From assembly GCA_002437585.1 (NCBI GenBank), contig DJQM01000035.1:56281-84782 (forward strand): DNA of 28,502 bases. The letters are read 5' to 3'. Below are positions 1 through 5,981 of this stretch, in pieces (the first letter of the stretch is position 1; each line of letters begins with the position of its first letter). The position numbers were made by a program, and so were the translations under genes. A model generated the notes under the pieces. It saw only the letters and a list, made by a program, of their open reading frames with translations. It searched no databases and was not told the origin of the DNA. This stretch comes from Clostridiales bacterium UBA6386 (lineage in GTDB: Bacteria; Bacillota; Clostridia; Oscillospirales; Oscillospiraceae).

Positions 1-90
1 CCTAAGTACCCCCCGGCCGCACTATCGAACTGCTTCAAAATACTTCGGCTTTCTATGGGTGAGTCTATTGAAAAAGCCTGAAAGATGCGG

Positions 91-137
91 TGTCATTGTC
101 ACACCAGTGACATCGGTCACTGGTTCGCAATGACAGC
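91..137. repeat. Dispersed palindromic repeat, copy 1
   Basis: Bases 100-137 are identical to 20620-20657. The core is a perfect hairpin, ACCAGTGAC / ATCG loop / GTCACTGGT (103-124). In this copy it is extended by an outer stem TGTCATTG (91-98) pairing with CAATGACA (128-135). The element is non-coding and lies downstream of the leftward surface-protein gene. The rest of 1-172 shows no gene. Confidence 0.85.
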
Positions 138-172
138 ATAATCGTTTCCTGTTCATTTTGTATGTAGTACTC

Positions 173-751
173 TTAATCTAGTACTTCCTTTCCCTGGCGT
201 TTCCGTTTTCTCGGCCAGGCGCACAACGTCAATCCCAGAGCAGACAGTCCCATGCCCCACAGACCCAGGATAAGTCTGCCGGAGTCCGCCGTCCGGGGGC
301 AGCCGGTGGTGATGGGCGAAATGGCGGGACTGCGCTTCAAGTCCCACTGACCCTTGGTGGGAATGCACAGCAGGAAGGGGCGGAAGGGATAAAAGCCGTC
401 CGTCCGCTCCGTTTGCCGGATCAGGTACAGCCCCGGCTCCAGTCCCGTAAACACCGCCTGGCCGTCCACATCCAGCAATCGCTCCCGGCCGGAGCCTGCC
501 AATTCGGAATAGTACATGGCAAGATTGTCCGACACCGCGTCCTGATAGCGCACCGTACCCCCGCCGTAGTAGTCCAGCACCCGATAGCCCTCCTCGGCAG
601 GCTCCGCCACCTGGTAGAGCGTCACCGCCCCGTTGGTCACAGGAAGCTCCCCGGTGTCCAGATCAATTTTCACGCTGCCCTGGTTTTCCGCGGCCGCCCC
701 AGGCTGAGCCAGCACCAGCACCAGTGCCAGCAGCCAGAATACCCGTTTCAT
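173..751 (-). CDS. Secreted SpaA/Cna-B-like surface protein with atypical sorting signal
   Basis: A 192-residue protein. The start ATG at 751 was chosen because GGGGAGAGG lies just upstream and because it begins a clean signal peptide (MKRVFWLLALVLVLAQPGAAA); an in-frame ATG 12 codons earlier is unlikely. The mature part looks like one SpaA/Cna-B-type beta-sandwich domain, with the typical run GLEPGLYLIRQTE at about residues 104-116. The C-terminus has the layout of a cell-wall sorting signal: a CPRTADSG motif, a hydrophobic segment (LILGLWGMGLSALGLTLCAW) and the basic tail PRKRKR. The motif departs from LPxTG; TA after the P-x pair recalls class D sortase substrates, but this is inference. 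No sortase or second pilin gene is adjacent. It lies 108 bp downstream of the aminotransferase gene on the same strand. The exact role is unknown. Confidence 0.75.
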   Translation of the reverse strand: MKRVFWLLALVLVLAQPGAAAENQGSVKIDLDTGELPVTNGAVTLYQVAEPAEEGYRVLDYYGGGTVRYQDAVSDNLAMYYSELAGSGRERLLDVDGQAVFTGLEPGLYLIRQTERTDGFYPFRPFLLCIPTKGQWDLKRSPAISPITTGCPRTADSGRLILGLWGMGLSALGLTLCAWPRKRKRQGKEVLD

Positions 752-810
752 TGTCCCTCTCCCCTTTCGTATGGATGGTTCTATCATAGCGAAAGGGGCA
801 TGACGAAAGA

Positions 811-836
811 AAGCGGAACGCCGCCGCGCTCCGCTT
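811..836 (-). terminator. Possible weak terminator after the aminotransferase gene
   Basis: Inverted repeat AAGCGGA / TCCGCTT with a 12-nt GC-rich loop. On the minus strand it is followed by a T-rich but interrupted tract (TCTTTC). Read-through into the surface-protein gene is possible. Confidence 0.4.
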
Positions 837-859
837 CCGTCTCCATATTTTTATTCCGC

Positions 860-2086
860 TTATTCCGCCACGGGCACGGCCTTAACCTTCATCACCGTTT
901 TCTGATAGAGGGCGATGCCCTTGGCCAGCACGTCCATAGCTCGCTCCAGGTCCTCCTGCCTGAGAACGTAGGCAATGCGCACCTCGTTGATGCCCTTGCC
1001 GGGGGTCTCATAGAAGGGCGCGCCGGGGGCGAACATCACCGTGTCCCCATGGTCGTCGAATTTCTCCAGAAGCCAACGCTGGAACTTGTCTGAATTGTCC
1101 ACGGGAAGGCTCGCCATCAGATAGAAGGCTCCCATAGGCTCCTCCACCACCACCCCGGGAATGGCCCGGAGCTTCCGGATCACCGTGTCCCGGCGAAGCC
1201 TGTACTCGGCCTTGCTGGCCCGGAAGAAGGCGGGATCCACCTTGTACAGCTCCGCCGCGCCCACCTGGTCAACAGTAGCCACGGACAGCCGACACTGGCA
1301 GAATTTCAGCAGCGCCGCCTGGAGCTCCTGATTCCGGGTGACCACGCAGCCCACCCGGGCACCGCAGGCGGAGAACCGCTTGGACACGGAATCCACAATC
1401 ACTAAGTTTTCGTCGATGTCCCGGAACCGAGCCATGGTGGGCACGCCGAATTTGTCGTCGTAGCAGAATTCCCGGTAGACCTCGTCGCAGATCAGGAACA
1501 GATTGTGTTCCTTGGCAATGTCCGCGATCATCCGCATTTCCGTTTCGTCCAGCACAACGCCGGTGGGGTTGCCGGGATTGGTAATGAGAATCGCCCGGGT
1601 GTTGGGGGTGATGAGGCTCTCAATCCGCTCCCTGTCGGCGTAGCGGTAGCCCTCCCAGGGATTGGTGGGCAAAGCCCGGATGACGCCGCCGGCGGCATGA
1701 ACGAAGGTGGTGTAGTTGGGATAATAAGGCTCCGGGATAATGACCTCGGTGTAAGGGTCAAGAATGGACAGGCAGGTGAACAGCAGTGCTTCGCTGCCGC
1801 CGGTGGTCACGAGAATGTCGTTACCCTCCAGGGGCACCCCCAGGGTGCTGTAATAATGGCGGATGGCCTCAATCAGCTCCGGCCGTCCGGGAGAGGCCTC
1901 ATAGGCCAGGGTTTTGTCCGAAAATGTATGCACCGCCTTGTAAAACTCCGGGGGCGTGGCAATGTCCGGCTGGCCGATATTCAGGTGATAGATTTTCTTT
2001 CCTTCCTTTTCCGCCTGGATGGCAAGGGGATGGAATTTTCGCATGGGAGAGGGTTCACAACGGTTCGCATTTATGGAAATCTGCAT
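860..2086 (-). CDS. Class I/II pyridoxal-phosphate aminotransferase
   Basis: A 408-residue fold-type I aminotransferase, close to the aspartate/aromatic aminotransferases of Firmicutes. Visible motifs are NPGNPTG at 170-176, the PLP-contacting Asp in CDEVY (D201), and the Schiff-base lysine in SVSKRFS (K236). The start ATG at 2086 follows GGAGGT at normal distance; upstream in-frame codons belong to the preceding gene. The first 32 bp overlap the end of the alanine/sodium symporter gene, so the two are probably translated together, and a transported amino acid may be the substrate. The amino-group donor cannot be fixed from sequence; aspartate, alanine or aromatic amino acids are all possible. 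Confidence 0.88.
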   Translation of the reverse strand: MQISINANRCEPSPMRKFHPLAIQAEKEGKKIYHLNIGQPDIATPPEFYKAVHTFSDKTLAYEASPGRPELIEAIRHYYSTLGVPLEGNDILVTTGGSEALLFTCLSILDPYTEVIIPEPYYPNYTTFVHAAGGVIRALPTNPWEGYRYADRERIESLITPNTRAILITNPGNPTGVVLDETEMRMIADIAKEHNLFLICDEVYREFCYDDKFGVPTMARFRDIDENLVIVDSVSKRFSACGARVGCVVTRNQELQAALLKFCQCRLSVATVDQVGAAELYKVDPAFFRASKAEYRLRRDTVIRKLRAIPGVVVEEPMGAFYLMASLPVDNSDKFQRWLLEKFDDHGDTVMFAPGAPFYETPGKGINEVRIAYVLRQEDLERAMDVLAKGIALYQKTVMKVKAVPVAE

Positions 2087-3467
2087 ACTTACCTCCACCG
2101 GCGGCTGCCAAAATCGCCGGTTTTTTATATTCTTTTGTAATGCGTGCCAGCTCGCTGCCGCAGGCCGCAAGACAAATCAGGTTGGGGATGGCCATCAGGC
2201 CGTTAAATACTTCCGAAAGCCGCCACACCGCCCGGGTGTCCAGCACCGCCCCCAGCACCACCGCCAGAGACTGCGCCGCCACAAAGCATCGCACGCCCCG
2301 GCTTCCCCCGAGGAAGGCGGCAAACTGGGTGCCGTAGTAGCCCCATCCCAGGATGGTAGCCGTGGCAAATAGGATCAGAGCGGCGGTAATCAGGACTCCC
2401 GCCCAGCTGCCATAGACCTGAGCAAAGGCCGCCTCCGTCAGGCTGCCGCCCACGTCCTGCCCGTAGGGAATGGGCACGCCGGTAACGAGAATCACCAGAG
2501 CCGTCAGGGTGCAGATCAGGATGGTGTCCAGGAAAACCTCCACAATGCCCATAAGACCCTGCTCGGCCGGCTTTACGGCTTCCGCGCTGGCGTGGGCAAT
2601 GGAAGCGGTACCCATGCCGGCTTCGTTGGTGAACACCCCCCGGCTGCAGCCCACCCGCAGGGCAGAGAACGCGGAACCCAAAGCCCCGCCGGTAACTGCC
2701 CGTGGGCAGAAGGCTCCGGCGAAAATCGTCTGGAAAGCACCGGCAATCCGTCCCCGGAACACCAGCAGCGCCAGGGCGCACATGAGGATGTACCCCGCCG
2801 CGGCGAAGGGTACCAGAAGCTGGGCGATTTTCCCAACCCGTCCGGCTCCGCCCCGGAGGAGTACGCCCACGGCCATGGCCATGCCTACGCCAAGGAGGAG
2901 ATTGCCAGCCATTTCCGGTCGGCCGCCGAGGCGGGTCAGAAGCCCATTGCAGCCTGTGACCACCGCGTTGATCTGGGCGGCGTTGCCCACCCCGAAGGCG
3001 GCGAAAATGCCAAACAGGCAATAGAGCTTCGCCATGGGACGGAACCGCTCTCCCAGTCCCCGGGTCATGACGTACATAGGGCCTCCGGAGAAGCCCGCCG
3101 GGGTTTTTACCCGGTAGCGCAGAGCCAGTGCCGTCTCGGAATACTTCGTGGCCATGCCCAGAAAGCCGCAGACCCACATCCAGAAGATGGCTCCCGGCCC
3201 GCCGAGACAGATGGCCCCGGCTACGCCCACCAGGTTTCCGGTGCCCACGGTGGCGGCCAGTGCCGTACACAGAGCCTGGAAGGAGGACACGCCGTCTTTT
3301 TTCTCCGGGGAAACCAACCGCCGGAGGAAAAGCCTAAGTGCTCTGGGCAGCAGAACCAGCTGAGGAACGCCCAGCCGGATCGTCAGGTACAGCCCTACTC
3401 CCAGAATCAGAAGCATGGCGGCAAGCTCCGGGACTGCGCCCAGGACGTACAAACGTATTTCACCCAT
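2055..3467 (-). CDS. Alanine/glycine:cation symporter family protein (AGCS)
   Basis: A 470-residue polytopic membrane protein of the AGCS family (AlsT/AgcS), which imports alanine or glycine with sodium. Family features are visible in order: an N-terminal membrane helix, the run LAATVGTGNLVGVAGAI at about residues 70-86, GGPGAIFWMW, SGGPMYVM, and FTNEAGMGTASIAHASA in the C-terminal half. The length matches the family. The start ATG at 3467 follows AGGAG. The 3' end overlaps the aminotransferase start by 32 bp, suggesting a two-gene unit for uptake and transamination of an amino acid. Confidence 0.93.
   Translation of the reverse strand: MGEIRLYVLGAVPELAAMLLILGVGLYLTIRLGVPQLVLLPRALRLFLRRLVSPEKKDGVSSFQALCTALAATVGTGNLVGVAGAICLGGPGAIFWMWVCGFLGMATKYSETALALRYRVKTPAGFSGGPMYVMTRGLGERFRPMAKLYCLFGIFAAFGVGNAAQINAVVTGCNGLLTRLGGRPEMAGNLLLGVGMAMAVGVLLRGGAGRVGKIAQLLVPFAAAGYILMCALALLVFRGRIAGAFQTIFAGAFCPRAVTGGALGSAFSALRVGCSRGVFTNEAGMGTASIAHASAEAVKPAEQGLMGIVEVFLDTILICTLTALVILVTGVPIPYGQDVGGSLTEAAFAQVYGSWAGVLITAALILFATATILGWGYYGTQFAAFLGGSRGVRCFVAAQSLAVVLGAVLDTRAVWRLSEVFNGLMAIPNLICLAACGSELARITKEYKKPAILAAAGGGKYADFHKCEPL
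2097..2126 (+). terminator. Terminator-like hairpin on the antisense strand of the symporter/aminotransferase overlap
   Basis: ACCGGCG (2097-2103), an 11-nt loop and CGCCGGT (2115-2121), then a run of T on the plus strand, form a canonical intrinsic-terminator shape directed against antisense transcription. On the minus strand the same hairpin sits immediately upstream of the aminotransferase ribosome binding site. Confidence 0.4.
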
Positions 3468-3528
3468 AGTATTCTCCTACTTTATCACCTTTTACCAAAA
3501 ACTGCAATACAAATTTTCCGTTTTCGAC

Positions 3529-3560
3529 AAAAAAGCAGTCCCTTTGGAAGGGACTGCTTT
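3529..3560 (-). terminator. Intrinsic terminator after the truA-ArsC gene unit
   Basis: Perfect 13-bp arms AAAGCAGTCCCTT / AAGGGACTGCTTT with a 3-nt loop. On the minus strand they are followed by six T (plus-strand A run 3529-3534). It separates the ArsC-family gene from the symporter gene. Confidence 0.9.
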
Positions 3561-3599
3561 CGTAAAGACTATTTTTATGGCGCAGAGACAACGCCTCGT

Positions 3600-3941
3600 T
3601 CATTCCCAGGTGGCCCAGACCTCCGGGCAGTAGCCCACGGTGGCCTGCTTTCCGTTGCGCACCACCGGGGTCTTCATCAGCATGGGATCGTCGAAAACCT
3701 TGTCTTCCTTGGCGGTTTTGTCGTCCATGTACTTCATCAGGGTGATCTCCGGAGACTTTCCCTCCCAGTCGATGAGATTGTCAATGCCGCCCACCGCCCG
3801 GAGGACGGAATCGAACTCCCGGCCGGACATGCCATACCTTTTCAGATCGATGGACTGAAAGGGAATCCGCCGCTCCTTGAAGTACCGCTCGGCCTTTTTG
3901 GTGTCAAAGCACTTGGCTTTTCCGAAAATTTGAATGTTCAA
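3600..3941 (-). CDS. ArsC/Spx-family thioredoxin-fold protein
   Basis: A 113-residue member of the ArsC/Spx/YffB family. The N-terminal strand and KCFDTKKAERYF motif carry the single family cysteine, and the middle shows the usual D-lysine-rich/ML-KTPVVR segment before a C-terminal helix. The start is a TTG at 3941, not the ATG further upstream: GGAGGAGG precedes it by 7 nt, and the TTG overlaps the truA stop as TTGA. True arsenate reductases have additional conserved arginines and act with arsB-type genes; none are here, so arsenate reduction is not supported. A redox or regulatory role is as likely. Confidence 0.82.
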   Translation of the reverse strand: MNIQIFGKAKCFDTKKAERYFKERRIPFQSIDLKRYGMSGREFDSVLRAVGGIDNLIDWEGKSPEITLMKYMDDKTAKEDKVFDDPMLMKTPVVRNGKQATVGYCPEVWATWE

Positions 3942-4672
3942 TAGACTACCTCCTCCAAGCAAAGCCCCTGAGCCGGTGCCAGAAAGCCCGCCTGCTCCCG
4001 TTTTGCGCCGAACAGTTCCGTGACCGATTCCGGGGTTCGCTGTCCCCGGCCAACCTCCACCAGGGTGCCCGTGAGAATGCGCACCATGTTGTAGAGAAAA
4101 CCGTTTCCCGTAAAGCGCAGGACGATCTTCTCTCCTTCTCTGGTGACGGTGAGGGCATAAAGCTCCCGCTCTGTGGATTTTTTCATCCTGGGATTGCCGC
4201 AGAAGGCGGAAAAATCGTGTTTTCCCAGCAGAAGCTCCCCTGCCCGGTTCATAGCGTCCACATCCAGCGGTTCCGGCATGACCGCCAGGAACCGGCGTTC
4301 AAAGACACAGGGGCTTTCGCTGTTCCAGATCCGGTAGACGTAGGTTTTTTCCCTGGCGTTCAGCCGGGCATGGAACCGGCAAGAGACCTCCCGACAGGAG
4401 TATATGCCGATGTCCTCCGGCAGATACCGGCGCAGGTTCGCCAGAATTTCCGCCGGGGGCATGGGGCTTTCGCAGTGAAAGCTTGCCACCTGCCCCTTGG
4501 CGTGAACCCCCGCGTCCGTCCGGCCGCTGCCGGATATTTCGATGGACTCTCCCAGAATCCGGGAAAGAGCCGTCTCCAGCTTGCCCTGGATGGTGTCCTC
4601 CCGGCCGGGAAGCCGCTGCCAGCCCCGGTAGCGGGTGCCGTCGTAGCAGATATCAAGCCGCAGATTCCGCAT
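3938..4672 (-). CDS. truA: tRNA pseudouridine synthase A
   Basis: A 244-residue enzyme that isomerises uridines 38-40 in the tRNA anticodon stem-loop. The N-terminal block LDICYDGTRYRGWQ, the catalytic motif GRTDAGVHA with the catalytic aspartate at about residue 53, and the C-terminal FLYNMVR motif are all present, and the length is normal. No well-spaced ribosome binding site precedes the ATG (GGAG is only 1-2 nt away), and the first 20 bp overlap a 42-codon ORF, so translation is probably coupled to it. The stop codon overlaps the TTG start of the ArsC-family gene. Confidence 0.96.
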   Translation of the reverse strand: MRNLRLDICYDGTRYRGWQRLPGREDTIQGKLETALSRILGESIEISGSGRTDAGVHAKGQVASFHCESPMPPAEILANLRRYLPEDIGIYSCREVSCRFHARLNAREKTYVYRIWNSESPCVFERRFLAVMPEPLDVDAMNRAGELLLGKHDFSAFCGNPRMKKSTERELYALTVTREGEKIVLRFTGNGFLYNMVRILTGTLVEVGRGQRTPESVTELFGAKREQAGFLAPAQGLCLEEVVY

Positions 4673-4781
4673 ACTCCTTCAGTTCCTCTCTGGCCTCCCG
4701 CTCGCTGTCCGCGGAGAACAGGAAATTGCCCTTCCGATCATAAACCTGAATGTGACCCTGAATGTTGCGCAGCTGATACAT
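4653..4781 (-). CDS. Small 42-residue protein overlapping truA
   Basis: The ORF starts at ATG 4781 (MYQLRNIQGHIQVYDRKGNF...) and ends at TGA 4653-4655, inside truA in another frame. The composition is plausible for a real small soluble protein: an N-terminal beta-like segment, then a charged helix rich in Glu/Arg/Lys (SEREAREELKEYAE). Its end lies over the region where truA needs a ribosome, which fits translational coupling. The ribosome binding site is weak (AAAGGG, distant) and lies in a hairpin (4786-4819). No family is recognised. Alternatively it may be a leader peptide with no function of its own. Confidence 0.6.
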   Translation of the reverse strand: MYQLRNIQGHIQVYDRKGNFLFSADSEREAREELKEYAESAA

Positions 4782-4785
4782 ATTA

Positions 4786-4819
4786 ACTATCGCCCTTTCT
4801 TTTGCTTTCTGGCGATAGT
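4786..4819 (-). promoter_or_regulatory. Leader hairpin before the small ORF and truA
   Basis: Perfect 9-bp arms ACTATCGCC / GGCGATAGT separated by 16 nt. The 3' arm on the minus strand includes the AAAGGGCGAT stretch that would serve as ribosome binding site for the 42-codon ORF. A TATACT box overlaps the outer side (minus strand), so it may also be an operator. Confidence 0.4.
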
Positions 4820-4853
4820 ATATCAGTGCATCCGTCCAATAAATCGGACTGAT

Positions 4854-5780
4854 TCAAGATTTTTCGATTTTTTTCGTAATCCAGCCGCCGATATCCTCAA
4901 AAATCTCCTGACGGTTGATTTCGTTGAGAATTTCATGGCGGCACAAGGGGTAGATCCGGCAGGAAACGTCCGTCATGCCCGCTTTTTGGAACTGGCTGAC
5001 AGTGCGCCTGACGCCCTTGCCGTAGCTTCCCACCGGGTCGTCCCCACCGGCCACGAAAAAGACCGGAAGGTCTTTTTTCATGGCCGCCAGGTGCTCCGGC
5101 TTTTCGATGTAGCGCAGACCCTTCATCATCTCCCGCAGCAGCCCCGCCGTAGGGGTAAAGCCGCACATGGGATGGGCAATGTAATCGTCCACAATTTTTG
5201 CGTCCCGGGTGAGCCAGTCGTAGGCCGTCCGGGGATGCTCCACCCGCTTATTGTAGCTGCCGAAGACCAGGTTCTGCAAAAATTCGCTGGGCTTGTCCTC
5301 CCCATCCTTCCGGCAGACCGCCTCGATGAGCCGGGTCGCCGGCGGCAGCAGTGCCGCCGGCTGCCAGCCGGTGCCGCAGATGACAGCGGCGGAAATGCCG
5401 CTGTCCGGATATTTGCAGAGGATGGTTCTGGCCATGAAGGAGCCCATGGAGTGGCCGAAAAGCACATAGGGGATGTCCGGGTACGCCGCCTGGGTTTCCC
5501 GCAGCAGGGTCATGGTATCCTCCACGGCGGTAAACCAGCCGCCGTGGAAATAGCCCGGAACCCCGTTTTCGCCTATGGACTGGCCGTGACCCATGTGATC
5601 CTCGGCCACCACCAGAATCCCCAGGCCGTTCAGGTAGGCCGCGAATTCGTCATAGCGTTCGATGAACTCGGCAATGCCGTGGACGATCTGAAGCACCGCC
5701 CTGGGGGTTCCCTCCGGCGTCCAGCGGCAGCCGTGGATTTTCCCCGCGCCCTTGGAGTCGTACCAGAAATCCGCTCTCAT
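4854..5780 (-). CDS. Alpha/beta hydrolase (lysophospholipase / serine aminopeptidase S33 type)
   Basis: A 308-residue cytoplasmic hydrolase of the Hydrolase_4 / monoacylglycerol-lipase-like group. An oxyanion region (VHGIAEFIERYDEFA), the DHMGHGQS block, the nucleophile elbow GHSMGS, the acid in GGDDPVG and the histidine in CRHEILNE are visible in the expected order. It begins 3 nt after the copA/copZ stop on the same strand without a good ribosome binding site, so it is probably the last gene of the copper transcript by position only. The substrate is unknown; short lipids or lysophospholipids are typical for the family. Confidence 0.88.
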   Translation of the reverse strand: MRADFWYDSKGAGKIHGCRWTPEGTPRAVLQIVHGIAEFIERYDEFAAYLNGLGILVVAEDHMGHGQSIGENGVPGYFHGGWFTAVEDTMTLLRETQAAYPDIPYVLFGHSMGSFMARTILCKYPDSGISAAVICGTGWQPAALLPPATRLIEAVCRKDGEDKPSEFLQNLVFGSYNKRVEHPRTAYDWLTRDAKIVDDYIAHPMCGFTPTAGLLREMMKGLRYIEKPEHLAAMKKDLPVFFVAGGDDPVGSYGKGVRRTVSQFQKAGMTDVSCRIYPLCRHEILNEINRQEIFEDIGGWITKKIEKS

Positions 5781-5783
5781 AAA

Positions 5784-5981
5784 TCAGTCCACCACTTCGT
5801 AGCCCGCGTCCACGATGGCCTTCTTCACGGCGGCAATGTCAGGGTTGCCGGTGATGGTCACGTTCTTGGCCTTCAGGTCAACCACCGCGTTCTCCACGCC
5901 GGGAACGGCCTTGCAGGCACCCTCTACACGCGCCTGGCAGTGGGCGCACATCATACCATTGACATTGATTACGGTTTTCAT
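5784..5981 (-). CDS. copZ: Probable CopZ-like copper chaperone made from an internal start inside copA
   Basis: The last 65 codons of copA begin with an ATG at 5981 preceded by AAGGAGG at 8 nt, a far better translation signal than expected by chance inside a coding region. The product (MKTVINVNGMMCAHC...) would be a complete HMA-fold chaperone with the CxxC copper site and near the usual CopZ length of 68-69 residues. In the +1 frame the sequence TAAGGAGG places a TAA stop directly at this ribosome binding site, exactly as a separate copA-copZ gene pair would look. So either two products come from one frame, or a one-base change has fused two formerly separate genes. Confidence 0.65.
   Translation of the reverse strand: MKTVINVNGMMCAHCQARVEGACKAVPGVENAVVDLKAKNVTITGNPDIAAVKKAIVDAGYEVVD

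Noticed and set aside
3479..3507. TTGCAG-17-TAAAGT as promoter of the symporter gene
   Set aside because: Transcription would start within or after the ribosome binding site, leaving the gene without one.
3600..3941. Arsenate resistance gene
   Set aside because: Only the general ArsC/Spx fold is supported; no arsB, acr3 or arsR gene is nearby.
2592..3944. 450-codon plus-strand frame across the symporter and ArsC-family genes
   Set aside because: It crosses a strong terminator and two real genes on the other strand and has no recognisable domain.
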